A stretch of DNA of 64,000 bases from Plotosus lineatus (GCA_024760905.1 CM045732.1:50204496-50268495), one strand, 5' to 3'. Shown: positions 13,656 through 23,560, counted from the stretch's first letter. Notes: generated by a model from the sequence alone, not told the origin. Program-made: numbers and translations.

Positions 13656-16529
13656 GTGTGTGTGTGTAATGAAGTAGTCATGCAGTATTCCTTTGGTTAA
13701 TCCTTAAATTTTGTGTATGGATGTGTGTGTGTGTGTGTGTATGTATATATATATATATATATATAGATAGCAGTGGAGCGTGCCGAGGCAGATGCTGAGG
13801 CTGATTCTGAGGCAGAGTTGGAGAGTGAGGCAGATCCTCTTCGTGAGGGAAGTTGGTACCTAAGCCCAAAGCTGCGTCAGAGGCTGCTGGAAGAACACAG
13901 TGTGGAGAGTCGCACACTGTTGCAGTTCTATGGAGATACTGTGATTATTCCTGCAGGAGCCCTGCACCAGGTCAGCTACACTTTCTGCCATATTACACCT
14001 CATTATCTTACATGCTTTATTAAAGAAAAAGGCGTAACTTACAGCGGCAGGGCAATGACATGGATGAGAAAGCCCCAGGTTTGTGGGCATGGATCTGATG
14101 GATTTTATAATCTTTAGTACTGCCAAAGGTCATATCAGAGTAGAGGTGTGCAGCAGGACTGGGATAATGTGGCACCCAACAAAAACACTGAGAAAAAAGG
14201 TGGTTTTACAGTCAGATATGAATCTCACAGCACAAAAATAAGGCATATTGAACGATATGCAACATCAGACATTAAACTTGTATTTCTGGCAGATCTAAGG
14301 ACCTGGGAATTTTGTACATTTATTCTTTATTTCTCAATAGTAAGTTTACTTTTGTTAGAGGTACTGTGGTTTAAATCAGTAATTTGTTTATGAGCAGAAA
14401 TAATTTACAAGCAAAGGCAAGGAGATTGCAGAAGCCATTAAGAGTCTGTCTTCCTTTCGGCTTTTTCCATTTTACTCGGGAGTCGCCACAGTGAATCATC
14501 TGATTCGCATGTTTGATTTGGCAGAGGTTTTTACGTCGGATACCCCATTATGAGTGTGACTTTAATAATAAATTTAATTTGCAGTCCCGTGCACACCTCT
14601 GTATCACAATGTTTATTGGGGTTGGGTGATATGACTCTGTATACCATCTTGACAGTATAAACTGTCCACTGGAAGAAGTTTTGCTATTGGGTGGAGGTAA
14701 AACATATTAATTGCTAAATCACCATGGTTACATTGCTGGGACAGACAGGGAAGCGAGCACCAGAGCAAGTGAGCTCTCGCTCTCTCTCGAGCAATTATTT
14801 GTCAGCATGAGGTGCAAACGTGTTTGTACTTCACTAAGTACTTTTTTAAAAAAGTGTTGGAGTGAGTGAGTGAGGATTTGCGTGCAGAACTACATGGCAA
14901 GGAGTCTCGATCACGGAAGGAAATTATGCCATAACAACACACACATGTAAGGGCAAGGTCCTGGTTAATACTGTTGAAAAGCCGAGACACAGAGATTTAA
15001 TCATCACGCAGATCTCAGGTATGTAATGCTGAGCCTCAAACCAAGAGTTGCCAGATTTATATGGCTAATGCTGGGTCAGAATTTAAAAAGAGATTCATAA
15101 CATACTTTGGTTTGAAACAAGTACAGACAATTGGTCATGCTGCAGCACAAATTCTTACATAAACCTTTAAAAATTTTACTTTAAAATGTTTTTTGTGTTA
15201 AAATTGAAGCTAGGGTACCTGGTATTTGCACACGAGCTTATTTCCACTCCCATATATACAATTTTGGTGGTGATGTGCTTCTTAAATTTAACTGACTGTG
15301 TGAAGCCAGATTTCATTTCATTTCATTTCATTTTCTGTAACCGCTTTATCCCAATTAGGGTCACGGGGAGGCTGGCATCTATCCCAGCTGACTCCGGGCG
15401 AGGGCAGAGTACACCTTGGACAGCTCGCCAGGCAATCGCAGGGCAGAAAACACGCTGACGGCTTTGCAGCTACTCTTCTCGAAAGTCAGCAATGGCTCTT
15501 TTACATGAACCTCACACCATAGACAGTGAGAGACATGGCCAGCCTTTGATAACCCAGTTAGCTGCACTGGAGGGACAGTGACAACCTTGTGGAGGATGGG
15601 ACTCAAACCCTCAACCTTAGGATCAGCGATCCAGCGCCCTATATCACTAGGCCACCACTGCCCCTCAAGCCATATTATATATATTATTGAAAGTAATCAA
15701 ACATGATGAAAGCACAGTATGGTCATTTATTATGGTCATACTATATTGTGATACCTTTATTTATGTATAATAAAATAGTTTTACCACAATACTCACCTCT
15801 GTTGTCTATTATTGCATGGGATCGAAGTGATTTGATTGGTCCACTATCTGGAGATTTAAAGATTTTAGTGGATAATGATTAAATGAAAGAAATGGACACT
15901 TGGAGCAGGCAGTGTCCTCATTACCATAATTACCATAATTTAAAATAATAAAAAAAAACATTAACTCTTAATTAATCTGGGGGGGTGACGGGGTTGTGCT
16001 TGTTGATAGTATATAGTAAAACTCTGAACCAGTACAAAAACACCATTATGGAACGTGAATGAGACTGAATGAGTTTTAAAAAATGCCATTAGCTTCACAG
16101 CGCTGAGTTTTGGTTGGAGCTCATGGAGTTTAACTGACCTGCCTTTGGAATGTTTGAAAACAGTATTCCCATCAGGATGCCGCTGATGGGGCAGTGGTGG
16201 CCCAGTGGTAAGGTGCTGGATTACCGATCCCCAGGTCGAGGTTTTAAGCCCCACTATCAGCCATGCCAGACATGTAAAAGAACCATTGCTGACTTTCATC
16301 AAGAGTAGAGTACATAGCCGTCAAAGTGGTTCTGGCCTGGCGAGCTGTCCAGGGTGTACTCTGCCCTAGCCCAGAGTCGGCTGAGATGGGCGTTAACCTC
16401 CCCGTGACCTTAATTAGAATTAGGTGATTCAGAAAATGAATGAACGAGGATGCCACTGAATTGAACAGTCCTATTCTAACTATTCAGTGTCTCACACCTT
16501 GCCTTTGTCGAATAATTGTTAATAAAGTT

Positions 16530-16563
<34 letters not shown>

Positions 16564-17977
16564 TCGTTTGTCATGTTCTAAATCTGCGAAGTGGGAAAAA
16601 ATGTAATGAACTATTCAGGCATACTGTTTATGGAAAAAGCATATCCAGCTATAAGATTATATGAGGGCAAACTGAAAAACATTCCTGCAACACCTACTGA
16701 AAAAGCTGTTAGAAAATCAGTGAAAAGTAAAATTAGCTTTTTTTACTAGTAATTTATCTGAAATTATTTGCTATTGTCTCACTATGTTCTTAATGGGATT
16801 TTTAATGTCTGTTTTAATGCAGGTGATGAATTTGCACAGTTGCATTCAGGTGAATGTGGACTTTGTATCCCCGGAACATGCCCACAACTCCTATTACCTG
16901 ACCCAAGAGCTCCGCCTTCTCAAAGACCAAATTAATTATGAGGACAAATTACAGGTACCAGAACATTTTAACTTGTATTTTCTTATTCATTTTTGTCCTG
17001 TACTCACCTGACATCAGCTACAATTGGCTCCAGCTTACCCGTGACCCTGGTGGATAAACGGTATGGAAAATGGATGGATGTCTGTATTGTGGCACTGCTC
17101 CTCCTTTGTCTCTACTCTTCACTCAAATTTTACAAGCAAAACTACAGAAAAATGTATTGTGTTCCTATTATGGAGTTCAGAAATAATGTGCATTCCGTGA
17201 TATAGATTTATTCGTCCATACATACCCTGTTAATAGATGACAACAGACTGCTCCAACCTTTATCAGATACACATACCATACAGACTAGATTACATCCCCT
17301 GTATATTCATGTGACTGGCAGTGGTGGTAGAGGTGTTGGATTACTGATCCCAAGGTCAGGGTTCAAGCCCCACTCTCAACGGGTTATCACTGCTGTACCC
17401 TCAGTGTAGCTAACCGGGTTATCACAGACCAGTGATGTCTCCTGCTGTCTATGGTGAGAAGCATGTAAAAGAACCATTGCTGACTGTCTCCAAGAGTAGC
17501 TTCAAAGTCGTCAGCGTGTTTCTGGTCTGGGTTGGCCTGGCGAGCTGTGTGGGGTGAACTCTGCCATCACCCAGAATTAGCTGAGATGGGCAAGCCTCCC
17601 CGTGACCCTAATTAGGTTTAAGCGGTTCAGAAAATGAATGGATGTAGATTTATATGGCAGCTCAAGAGTATGATGGTTCAGCAAAGCAGAGCTTGTAATC
17701 TCTTTAAACCCAGTCAGTGGGATAAGCTGGGCTTCCTGTAGAAGAAAACTGATGCAGAGAAGCAGAGATAAATGACTGTGCAGCCTGTAAGGAGGACCGT
17801 TTTTGTACTGTATGAGTTGGAAAATATCCTCACCATCATCATATAGTTATGTTTGCATTCATCTTGCCTGTTCAGGTAAAGAACATATTCTACCACTCGG
17901 TGAAGGACGCTGTGGCTGCTCTGAGTCGACACTTGAAAAAGCAGAGCACAGAGGAGGTGAAGGAGGAAGAATGCTGA
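1157..17977 (+). CDS. jmjd1c: jmjd1c, 3' part: KDM3-family JmjC protein, last 15 exons
   Basis: Nuclear JmjC protein of the KDM3 (H3K9 demethylase-like, nuclear receptor coactivator) family. Exons: 1157-1386, 1556-1708, 1789-1878, 3977-4101, 4265-4358, 7177-7340, 7433-7726, 7835-8003, 9875-9965, 10342-10472, 10626-10748, 11281-11420, 13767-13970, 16823-16954, 17876-17977 (stop TGA). All junctions are GT/AG and phases agree throughout, giving 746 residues; the N-terminal part lies upstream of the window. Visible in order: C6H zinc finger (C92-C117 of this fragment), LXXLL motif LRDLL (254-258), [12 protein letters not shown] start of the catalytic region (about 360), and a JmjC domain with H529-V-E531 and H668 as metal ligands. 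HxE rather than HxD, and LTQELRLLK near the end, fit JMJD1C better than KDM3A/B (from memory). No frameshift or stop is seen. The last residues are acidic (EEVKEEEC). Assignment as JMJD1C is firm from domain order and the egr2/ado neighbours; which teleost paralogue is open. Confidence 0.93.
1556..1708 (+). CDS. jmjd1c: jmjd1c zinc-finger exon
   Basis: This exon encodes the KDM3-type zinc finger with spacing C-x2-C-x7-H-x2-C-x2-C-x4-C-x2-C (CDAC...[15 protein letters not shown]). In the family this finger is needed for demethylase function and recruitment. The acceptor is TTTAG at 1551-1555 and the donor GTTAGA at 1709; the exon joins in phase with both neighbours. Confidence 0.93.
2008..3125 (-). 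mobile_element. DANA/Mermaid-like SINE split by a pogo-like insertion
   Basis: Read on the - strand, 2963-3125 is the head half and 2008-2172 the tail half of one SINE of the type ending in an L2-like tail (GAATCGCTTAATCC on the + strand). The two halves join across the element at 2173-2962. Located in the jmjd1c intron 1879-3976. Confidence 0.7.
2173..2962. mobile_element. Non-autonomous pogo-like (Tc1/mariner superfamily) element
   Basis: Inverted ends CAGTGGTACCTC...GAGGTACCACTG are flanked by TA on both sides (2171-2172 and 2963-2964). The inner termini contain the degenerate ACTTACGAG/AACGGATTAATTT motifs typical of such elements. It has no transposase reading frame. Inside is a 46-bp-arm inverted repeat (2534-2580 with 2617-2663). 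It interrupts a SINE, so it is the younger insertion. Confidence 0.85.
3322..3663 (-). mobile_element. tRNA-SINE (GGCAGTGGTGG family) with L2-type tail
   Basis: On the - strand it starts GGCAGGTGGCCTGGTGGTAAAGG and ends in the tail CTAATTAGGATTAAGAGGTTACAG then AATGAATGAATG. Flanks ATGTGGAATTA (about 3310) and ATGTGGGATTA (about 3667) look like a diverged target duplication. This is the commonest repeat family of the window; many copies follow. Confidence 0.8.
4431..4473. repeat. (GA)n microsatellite
   Basis: Near-perfect GA dinucleotides just after jmjd1c exon 5. The window has other (GA)n or (CT)n runs at 5857-5890, 6240-6272, 18363-18410 and 20385-20417. Confidence 0.9.
5448..6554. mobile_element. 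Pogo-like element nested in 4820-6767
   Basis: Inverted ends CAGTCAGCCCCCAATTTATGAA and TTCGTGAATTGGGGGCCGACTG, with TA before the left end (5446-5447) and TG where TA is expected after the right end. Termini carry repeated TACGAAA motifs. The centre is a tandem triplication (see 5656-6290). No coding region of its own is supportable. Confidence 0.8.
5656..6290. repeat. Tandem triplication of a roughly 150-220 bp unit
   Basis: Three imperfect units share CTTTAGTTTTTAGTTTAGTTT, TTAAGTTGTTTTAATTCAGTAAAT, GAGCAGGGAATG.GCTT and CTTGTGGGCGTGGCCCGCAG, each closing with a GA-rich run (about 5850, 6010, 6240). The middle unit lacks the GTGGGTGCATTTGAGCT block. The repeated GTGGGCG core resembles part of an EGR site. 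Confidence 0.8.
8036..8330. mobile_element. Possible Tc1-like relic
   Basis: Contains GGCCAAAAAAGTCACACATGCTAATATTTTGTTGG, the type of text seen in degraded Tc1 ends, and resembles the start of the element at 50947. Boundaries are not resolved. It lies in the jmjd1c intron after exon 8. Confidence 0.35.
8341..8870. repeat. Interspersed repeat (TTTATTTGTATAGCGC type)
   Basis: Contains TTTTATTTGTATAGCGCTTTT, GTAGCTTTACACAG and GAGGAAGAACCCTTGAGAGG. I recognise this block as a common dispersed fish repeat from memory but cannot assign its class. There is only one copy in the window. Confidence 0.45.
8916..9250 (-). mobile_element. DANA/Mermaid-like SINE with L2-type tail
   Basis: Read on the - strand: a head with AGCACGTCTGTCTCATAG, AGAAAGAAGACCTGCGTTCGATTCC, then GGAATTTGCATGTTCTCCCC and a tail of AATTAGGATTAAGTGGTTCAG plus AATGGATGA. 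A perfect 14-bp target duplication GTATACTCATAATA flanks it (8902-8915 and 9251-9264), so insertion was by retrotransposition. Confidence 0.85.
10578..10623. repeat. (TG)n at a splice acceptor
   Basis: About 23 TG units run straight into the TGTAG acceptor of the jmjd1c exon starting at 10626. Confidence 0.95.
10626..10748 (+). CDS. jmjd1c: jmjd1c JmjC exon with metal-ligand H-x-E
   Basis: Encodes [19 protein letters not shown] and onward to [14 protein letters not shown], the first metal-binding strand of JmjC. The motif reads H-V-E where KDM3A/B have H-x-D; the acidic Glu can still bind iron. The acceptor AG at 10624-10625 is preceded directly by about 46 bases of (TG)n instead of an ordinary polypyrimidine tract. 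Exon phase is intact on both sides. Confidence 0.92.
10854..10922. repeat. Compound (TG)n/(TA)n microsatellite
   Basis: A TG run followed by TA dinucleotides and interrupted TATATA/CATACACAC, in a jmjd1c intron. Confidence 0.9.
11717..13284. mobile_element. Pogo-like element carrying a nested RTE LINE
   Basis: Ends CAGGGATCCCTCACTTTCCGC and the reverse of CAGGTATCCCTTGCTACTTAA, each flanked by TA (11715-11716; 13285-13286). Removing the LINE (about 11819-12915) leaves about 470 bp of AT-rich non-coding element. It lies in the jmjd1c intron 11421-13766. No transposase is seen. Confidence 0.75.
11819..12915 (-). pseudogene. 5'-truncated RTE-clade LINE, reverse transcriptase and 3' end
   Basis: On the - strand, 12272-12808 encodes reverse transcriptase blocks: [17 protein letters not shown], then [11 protein letters not shown] where F/Y-A-D-D is usual, and VNDKDP...VEDFKYLGS. 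11889-12362 continues in another frame with [27 protein letters not shown] and [16 protein letters not shown]. The two frames overlap, so a single-base shift separates them near 12280-12360, and an in-frame stop breaks the text ahead of 12808. The 3' end reads GCTGTGGCGACCCC...AGCCGAAAGGAAAAGAAGAAG, the same tail borne by several SINEs here. No endonuclease domain remains. Non-functional. Confidence 0.88.
13597..13766. repeat. (TG)n and (TG)n(TA)n tracts up to a splice acceptor
   Basis: A long (TG)n run at 13597-13667 and a second TG/TA run at 13723-13766; the latter ends at the acceptor of the jmjd1c exon at 13767. Confidence 0.95.
13767..13970 (+). CDS. jmjd1c: jmjd1c exon after a TG/TA microsatellite; third JmjC metal ligand
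   Basis: To keep phase 0 with the preceding exon (ends 11420) the acceptor must be AG at 13765-13766, inside TATATAG; the exon then opens I-A-V-E-R. An alternative AG at 13769-13770 would break the frame. It encodes an acidic [18 protein letters not shown] stretch, then [15 protein letters not shown] and PAGALHQ, whose His is the last metal ligand. The acceptor region is entirely (TG)n and (TA)n repeat. Confidence 0.85.
14447..14555 (-). mobile_element. 3' fragment of a SINE with RTE-type tail
   Basis: CCTTTCGGCTTTTTCC...GAGTCGCCACAGTGAATCATCTGATTCGCA...TTTACGTCGGATACCC is the tail part only of the family seen whole at 38059-38407. The rest of 13971-16822 outside the SINEs at 15307 and 16187 shows nothing I recognise. 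Confidence 0.75.
15307..15663 (-). mobile_element. tRNA-SINE (GGCAGTGGTGG family), L2-type tail, near full length
   Basis: Starts on the - strand at GGGGCAGTGGTGGCCTAG and ends in CTAATTGGGATAAAGCGGTTACAG with (AATGA)n. The body is the same as in the copies at 3322, 24473 and 38059. It sits in the jmjd1c intron after exon 13. Confidence 0.85.
16187..16446 (+). mobile_element. tRNA-SINE (GGCAGTGGTGG family), internally deleted
   Basis: The head GGGCAGTGGTGGCCCAGTGG is joined early to the GTAAAAGAACCATTGCTGAC body; the middle (GTTGTCACTG...TATCAAAGG) is missing. A 13-bp target duplication with one mismatch flanks it (AGGATGCCGCTGA at 16174, AGGATGCCACTGA at 16447). L2-type tail. Confidence 0.85.
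16533..16562. repeat. (TTA)n microsatellite
   Basis: Ten TTA units in a jmjd1c intron. Confidence 0.9.
17318..17645 (+). mobile_element. tRNA-SINE (GGCAGTGGTGG family), L2-type tail
   Basis: GGCAGTGGTGGTAGAGGTGTTGG head, the CACTGTCTATGGTGAGA-like body, and a tail of CTAATTAGGTTTAAGCGGTTCAG plus AATGAATGGATG. Lies in the last jmjd1c intron. Confidence 0.85.
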
Positions 17978-18362
17978 CATCGTTCACGCTCACTCTGTGA
18001 GCATTGCACCTGATGCAGACAGTCTTCGGGTCCTTCAGAAGGGAACCACTGCTCTGAGAACCAGTGTTGAAGTTGCGTATTTCACACCAATGACCATTAA
18101 AACTATTTAGCTTCAGTGCAAAGACCCACCACTTCCTCTGTGATGTCACCATATTCCTTTCGATTATTGTCACTATATCTTCTACGGATGGTTTGCTGTG
18201 GTGACCTCTGAAGGGAAAAGCCGAAAGGAAAAGAAGAATAAGAAGATCTTCTCCAGAGTTTAACATTATCCTGATAACTTCCTCATTGGCCAGGAAGTGT
18301 GGTGAGAGGATGAGGCATGTCTGAACAGTAGAAAGAAATGGAGCTAGATCTCTCTCTTTCGC

Positions 18363-18412
<50 letters not shown>

Positions 18413-18985
18413 CCCCCTCAGCAGGCAGCTGCAGAGGTGCTGAGTAGGAAGAGAGGAGAACTGCTAAGTACAGCATTTTGAGCTCTCGTATGCTGTAGGC
18501 TTTGGATAAGCAAAGGAACAACCACCAAGGCATTTTTTTTTCAGAAGTTGAGGCTCTGAGGCATATTCTTAATCAGTAGTTATTGTGCTGCTAACTGTGA
18601 GCTACACTTGTCTGCTGAGGTTCAGACAGTTGGGAGCGCAGCTAGGCTAACACAACCATAGCAGCATTCCTTAACGTCAGCCAATGCCAAGCTGTTAGCT
18701 TTTATTGTTTATGTTAAAAGTTGATATTAAATTATTAACAGTTTGGCTGGTATTCACTGTGCAGAAGGAAAATATAAGAGTTTGAAGTATATGATGTGTT
18801 TATTGGAAAAGCAAATGTTCTTGTGAAAATTTCAGCTGAAATATGATATGTAAATAGCAGAATATACATATATAATATATTAATTATGATTTTTTCTATA
18901 ACATGGTGTGCTTTATTTGCTGTATGTGTTGTTTGCTACTGTATGTACATTGAAGCTAAAGAGATGTTTTACATTTTCCATTAAA
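17978..18985 (+). other. jmjd1c: Probable jmjd1c 3' UTR
   Basis: Sequence downstream of the stop. It holds a fragment matching the RTE LINE tail at about 18183-18246 (GGTTTGCTGTGGTGACC...AAAAGCCGAAAGGAAAAG), a (CT)n run at 18363-18410 and a candidate poly(A) signal ATTAAA at 18980. The real end of the transcript cannot be fixed from sequence alone. Confidence 0.45.
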
Positions 18986-19863
18986 ATGGAATCAGTCAAG
19001 GACACGCATTTTGTGCCAATTTTGTTTGTAATATAACATCTCAGCACACATTTTATATATTTAACAGTTCATTCATGCCCATATTTCATGTAGTTGAAAA
19101 TAATTATATAACCTCATGAGGCAGAGCTGAGCGGGCTGTTAATAACAATCAACGAGAGTGAGTGGAACAACGACTTTATTCTATCCTCTTAATATTGTTT
19201 TTAAATTCTTGAAAATGAAAAACATTTACATTCCTACCATGAAATACTTTAGCACAGAACTAGCTAGTTCGCTAAAGGTCTATTGTCTAGTCACCCATAA
19301 AAAAAAAAAAAAAAAAAAAAATCACATTTCAATCTTAAAAATTATGTTCTAACAATCTAAATTTTTGTTAAAGTCAGCATGGAGCTCAAGCCAGTATTTC
19401 AGTAAATTGCATGTGGTAGCTAGCTGGTTACCTTCAGCAGTCCAATAAAGTTGTATCGGTGGAAAGAAGCAGTCAATAATAATAATAATAATAATTGTAA
19501 TATACAACAACAATAATACTAGATTCTTACTATAAAAGACTTCAAGTCCATATTTTGTTGCCTTTCATGGAGGTCCAGTTAGCACAAAGCTTTCTGGTGA
19601 GCCAAAGGCCTGTAGTTTATTAAAATTGCATGTGGTCGGGGAAAAAATATAGTCGAATTTAAAAAAAATACAAAAGAAAGATGTGCTGACTTTAATTTTA
19701 TTCTTTTCTTTTCATGGAATTAACCTAGACTGAAAATACTGTTAGTGGCACATCCGGTTTGCGAGATGAACTACAAGAAGCTAATGTTACAGCATTTATG
19801 GCTCATAAAAAATTCAGTTTGGAAAAAAGAATCATGCCTAATTCTTGAAAATAAGTTTATATA

Positions 19864-19983
<120 letters not shown>

Positions 19984-20379
19984 GACGCACCCCCACTTAC
20001 GAACATCCGGAGATACGAACATCCGCTCCGAGGTCGAAAGTCAAACGAAATTGAAGCATAAGTAGTAATAGAAATGGAATAAAATCTACAGAAAGATATA
20101 TCAAAACTATAAGTATGAAATATGATTAAACATTATTCTGAGGTACACTTAATACTAGGCTCTGGCAGAGGGGGGCGTGGCTGACACGGGGAAGAGAAGC
20201 AGAACGATACATTTCTAAACTTCTGCCAAAAGTTTCAAAAAAAGAAACAAATTGACTCCAGTATTATAATGAACTGGATTAGACTGAAACTCTGTAAATC
20301 TGATCAGATCCGCTGTGCTGTGCTTGAGAGGAACCAGGAGTTGAAACACGGGACATAATGATATTGATAATGTGATGAT

Positions 20380-20418
<39 letters not shown>

Positions 20419-21040
20419 TAAAAGTTTTCTAAGTGTTTGATTTCATGTCCCCCACTAATATGAACTTTTCACCTGTGAGCCGGTAATGTGCGCGCACTGC
20501 TCTCAGAGGTCAGTATGTCTTGCACTATTCCAGCGACGCGCAGCCTGAAGCTCATGCGCAACCGCCGCACACCTCCAGATCCTACACAGATAACTTCATT
20601 ATCTGGGACCGGGGACTGGCATCGGTGGGTTAAATGGTGTGCCTTGGTGATGCAGAGTAGTTTTGATGTGCAGGATGATGTTTACTCCAGTGTCATGGGA
20701 GGAATGGTGTCATTAACAATGATTTGTGATGGTCACGATTTAACACCATAAAGACTTTAAAGCTTCAGGCGTAGGGGCAGCAAGTTGAGTCAAGTCAGGT
20801 CAACGTGGGGCTGAGTGAGACACAAACCATGAATCATATTGGGAAATGATTCACCAATTAATCCACCAATAAAACAGAATAGACATAATTCGCATTACGA
20901 CTGCGCATGTGCGGGGAACGTGACCCAACAGCTGATCCAAGGGTCACGACTACCAAACTTTAGTGCAGCCACTTGCTGTTGTATGGAACACATCTGAACA
21001 ACTGCCGCTTAAAGTCCGCCTTAAGCCTTAAATTATCGAC

Positions 21041-21225
21041 ATGCCAGGTGCGCATTGTGCCGTAGTGAACTGTAGAAACAGCATGTATCATCTCGAGCGT
21101 TGGAAAAAGCTAGTTTGCAGTATACATGCCTGCAAATTTTGGACTAACGCATTTACATGTCATGCTATTTACCTTCCCCACCGAGCTAAAGGATCCGGAG
21201 GAACGCAAACGTTGGATTAAAGCAG
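21041..21225 (+). pseudogene. THAP-domain exon, frameshifted relic
   Basis: ATG at 21041 opens MPGAHCAVVNCRNSMYHLE, with the first C-x4-C pair of a THAP zinc finger. The later THAP part TFPTELKDPEERKRWIKAV is encoded in another frame (about 21168-21225), so a frameshift separates them. A GTAAGT donor follows at 21225. THAP domains occur in host genes and in P- or hAT-type transposases; which applies here is open. Decayed. Confidence 0.6.
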
Positions 21226-21420
21226 TAAGTTTATAATTAAAGTATTCTTTATTCAAATGCATAGACCCTATAGACTACTATAGTACCTTTTATTTACCTG
21301 TTAATTTACCATAAAAATCGGCGATGTCAAATTATATATGTGAATTTTTCTTTATATTCAATAGATAAATTAACAAGAGCTGTTAGCTCTTTATATTAAA
21401 GAGGTAAATAACAAGAGCTG

Positions 21421-21801
21421 TCAGATCACTTGGTGACAGCTGTAAAACTTGTATTTACCTTCTTTGTAGTCATTACGAAGTCGCACTAGTAGGGGTGCCT
21501 GGTCCTTTATTATCGAAAAATCCGCTATGTCAGCGTACATACACGGCAGCCACTTTGACAAGGCGTCATTTTCTGTCTCCCAGCCAAGTCCCAAGGGGTC
21601 GGAAATTGTCACGATTTCCTCATCCACTTCAAATGTCAATAAGCTGGCATAGTCACGGACTTGTTTAGATTCCTCAGCCTTTGACAAAACTATCGGCAGT
21701 TTTTGTAACGTCACCGCAAATGCAAGCGCAACAAGTTTATCTTTACACTTGCGGGAACAACCGGGAAGATCTTTTACAAGATCTTTTCTAGCCATTCGCA
21801 C
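21421..21801 (-). CDS. Unrecognised reading frame, 126 codons, probably a transposon relic
   Basis: Translates to a hydrophilic, slightly acidic protein (DLPGCSRKCKDKLVALAFAV...TISDPLGLGWETENDALSKWLP). There is no domain I recognise. It opens with GTG rather than ATG; a second frame beginning MENVLFKIVRPLMKEEESH lies just upstream on the same strand (about 21770-21893) and ends at a stop that overlaps it, which suggests one frameshifted gene. Its neighbours, a THAP relic and a hairpin, point to a decayed DNA transposon. Confidence 0.3.
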   Translation of the reverse strand: MRMARKDLVKDLPGCSRKCKDKLVALAFAVTLQKLPIVLSKAEESKQVRDYASLLTFEVDEEIVTISDPLGLGWETENDALSKWLPCMYADIADFSIIKDQAPLLVRLRNDYKEGKYKFYSCHQVI

Positions 21802-22001
21802 TTAAACTTATTCTTAACATCCTTATGTATTTCTGACACGTGAGATTCCTCTTCTTTCATTAGCGGTCGCACTATTTTAAACAAAACATTTTCCATTTGC
21901 ATTGAGCTGAGTCAATTTTTGTTAAGCTGAGCCATGTCACTTTACATTAAGCTTAAAAACTTACAATATGTGACATGCTCCACCGAAAGTAGGCACTTGC
22001 A

Positions 22002-22177
22002 GCAAGTTCACTTGCTTGTGCTTGAGACAAAGCGTTGCTTATCCAGACTTCCAATCTTTCAAGTGAACAAATGCGCCATTGAATACTTGTTTAGTGCTCA
22101 GCCTTCACTTGCTCACTTGAAAGATCGGAAGTCCAGATAAGCCGCGCTTTGTCTCAAGCACAAGCAAGTGAACTTGC
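22002..22177. repeat. Inverted repeat with arms of about 65 bp
   Basis: Left arm 22002-22066 (GCAAGTTCACTTGCTTGTGC...TTTCAAGTGA) pairs with right arm 22113-22177 (TCACTTGAAAGATCGGAAG...AAGTGAACTTGC) around a 46-base loop. The left-arm text recurs diverged at about 5285-5350. It could be a foldback end or two element ends facing each other. Confidence 0.75.
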
Positions 22178-22309
22178 CAGAAACGCCCCTATACCCCCCT
22201 AAAATTTTCTCCTTGGATTTAGACGATTCACAGAAATGACCAATTTGAGATAAAAACCATGGAATTCCGCGGAAAATTGCCATGTGTATGAATGAAAACA
22301 TAATATAAA

Positions 22310-23560
22310 AATTAAAAATTCATAATTGGGTACTTGGTGGAGAAACTCTTGCTGGCGAGCACAGAGGTCAGATGTTTCTTGTAGTTACGCATCAGATTTG
22401 CACACATCTGGAGGGATTTTGGTCCACTCCTCTTTACAAAGCTTCCCAAAACTTTTAAGAATTCAAAGTTGTTATTTGGCATCTCAAAGTTCAGCTCATT
22501 ATACTGATTTTATGTGGGATTAACAAGAGAGACGACTTGGCTACTCTATGACCTTTATATACGTCTTTAGGAACTACTCTTTGGCCTTATATTTTGGGTC
22601 ATTGCCATGCTTGAAGACCCATTCACAACTCATCTTAAGAATTTTTACTCAGGGAAGGATATTCTAGCCCAAGATTTTACGGTACATGGTGCTGTCCCCA
22701 GTCCCCTCAAGAGGGTGAAGTTGTCCTGTACCATTATCAGAGAAACACCCCCAAAGCATAATGTTTCCACCTCTGTGCTTGATGATATGAAGGTTGTTCT
22801 TTGGGTCATAGTTAGCAGTTCTCCACCAACAAACAGAGTTGATGCCAAAGAGGTCAATTTTGGTCTCATCTGACCACATCACTTTCTCTCAAGCCTTCTC
22901 TGAATCATTATCTATTCACTGCCAAATTTCAAACAGGTCTGTGCGTGTGCCTTTTTGAGAAGACCGTGCAAGTGCTGTGGGATTCAAATCCATACAATAT
23001 TGTGTGTTATTAAAGATTGCCTTGGTGACTGTGATCCCAACCACCTTGAGATCAATAAAAAAACTCCTCCAATATACTGTACTACTGAGTTGATCCCTCA
23101 CCTTTGTCATGCTCCTTTCCGTATAATGCAAGACCTGGCGTGCAGTTCCAGACCAAAGGTCAGGTTACTTTGTTTTGGTTTAGTTTTTTTTTTTTTTTCA
23201 TTTTTGAATATTCAGAACAATAGTTGTGTCCTTGTCACAAAGCTTCTTACTGATGGTTTTGTAGCCCAATCCAGCCTTGTGCAGGTCCACAATTCTGTCT
23301 CTGATGTCCTTTGACAGCTCTGTGGTCTTGCTAGTGGTGGTGGAGAGATTCTGTTGGTCTTTATATAGCTGAGATGAGAAGTACTTTCTTAAAGTGATAG
23401 GATTAATCTTTGTGCCTCGTGGTCACATAACCACTCTGTGCAAAACAGAATCAGAACAGAATGGTTGGTAGGGGATTGAATAAATATTTCACTTTGGGCA
23501 AATCAATTTATCACCTTTATATTGTGTAAAACTTTTTTCTTCTGGATTTTAATGTTCTTA
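22310..23560 (-). pseudogene. Degraded Tc1/mariner transposase element
   Basis: On the - strand, from right to left: N-terminal DNA-binding part near 23330-23200 ([27 protein letters not shown]), catalytic middle at 22664-22882 ([15 protein letters not shown]..., [20 protein letters not shown]), and C-terminal text near 22440-22320 (SFSTKYP). The parts lie in different frames with stops between. This family differs from those at 37359, 39601 and 61631. The inverted ends were not resolved. Confidence 0.8.

Noticed and set aside
17859..18533. 224-codon frame on the - strand over the last jmjd1c exon and 3' flank
   Set aside because: It includes a translated (CT)n repeat (ERERER) and the antisense of a coding exon; no domain is seen.
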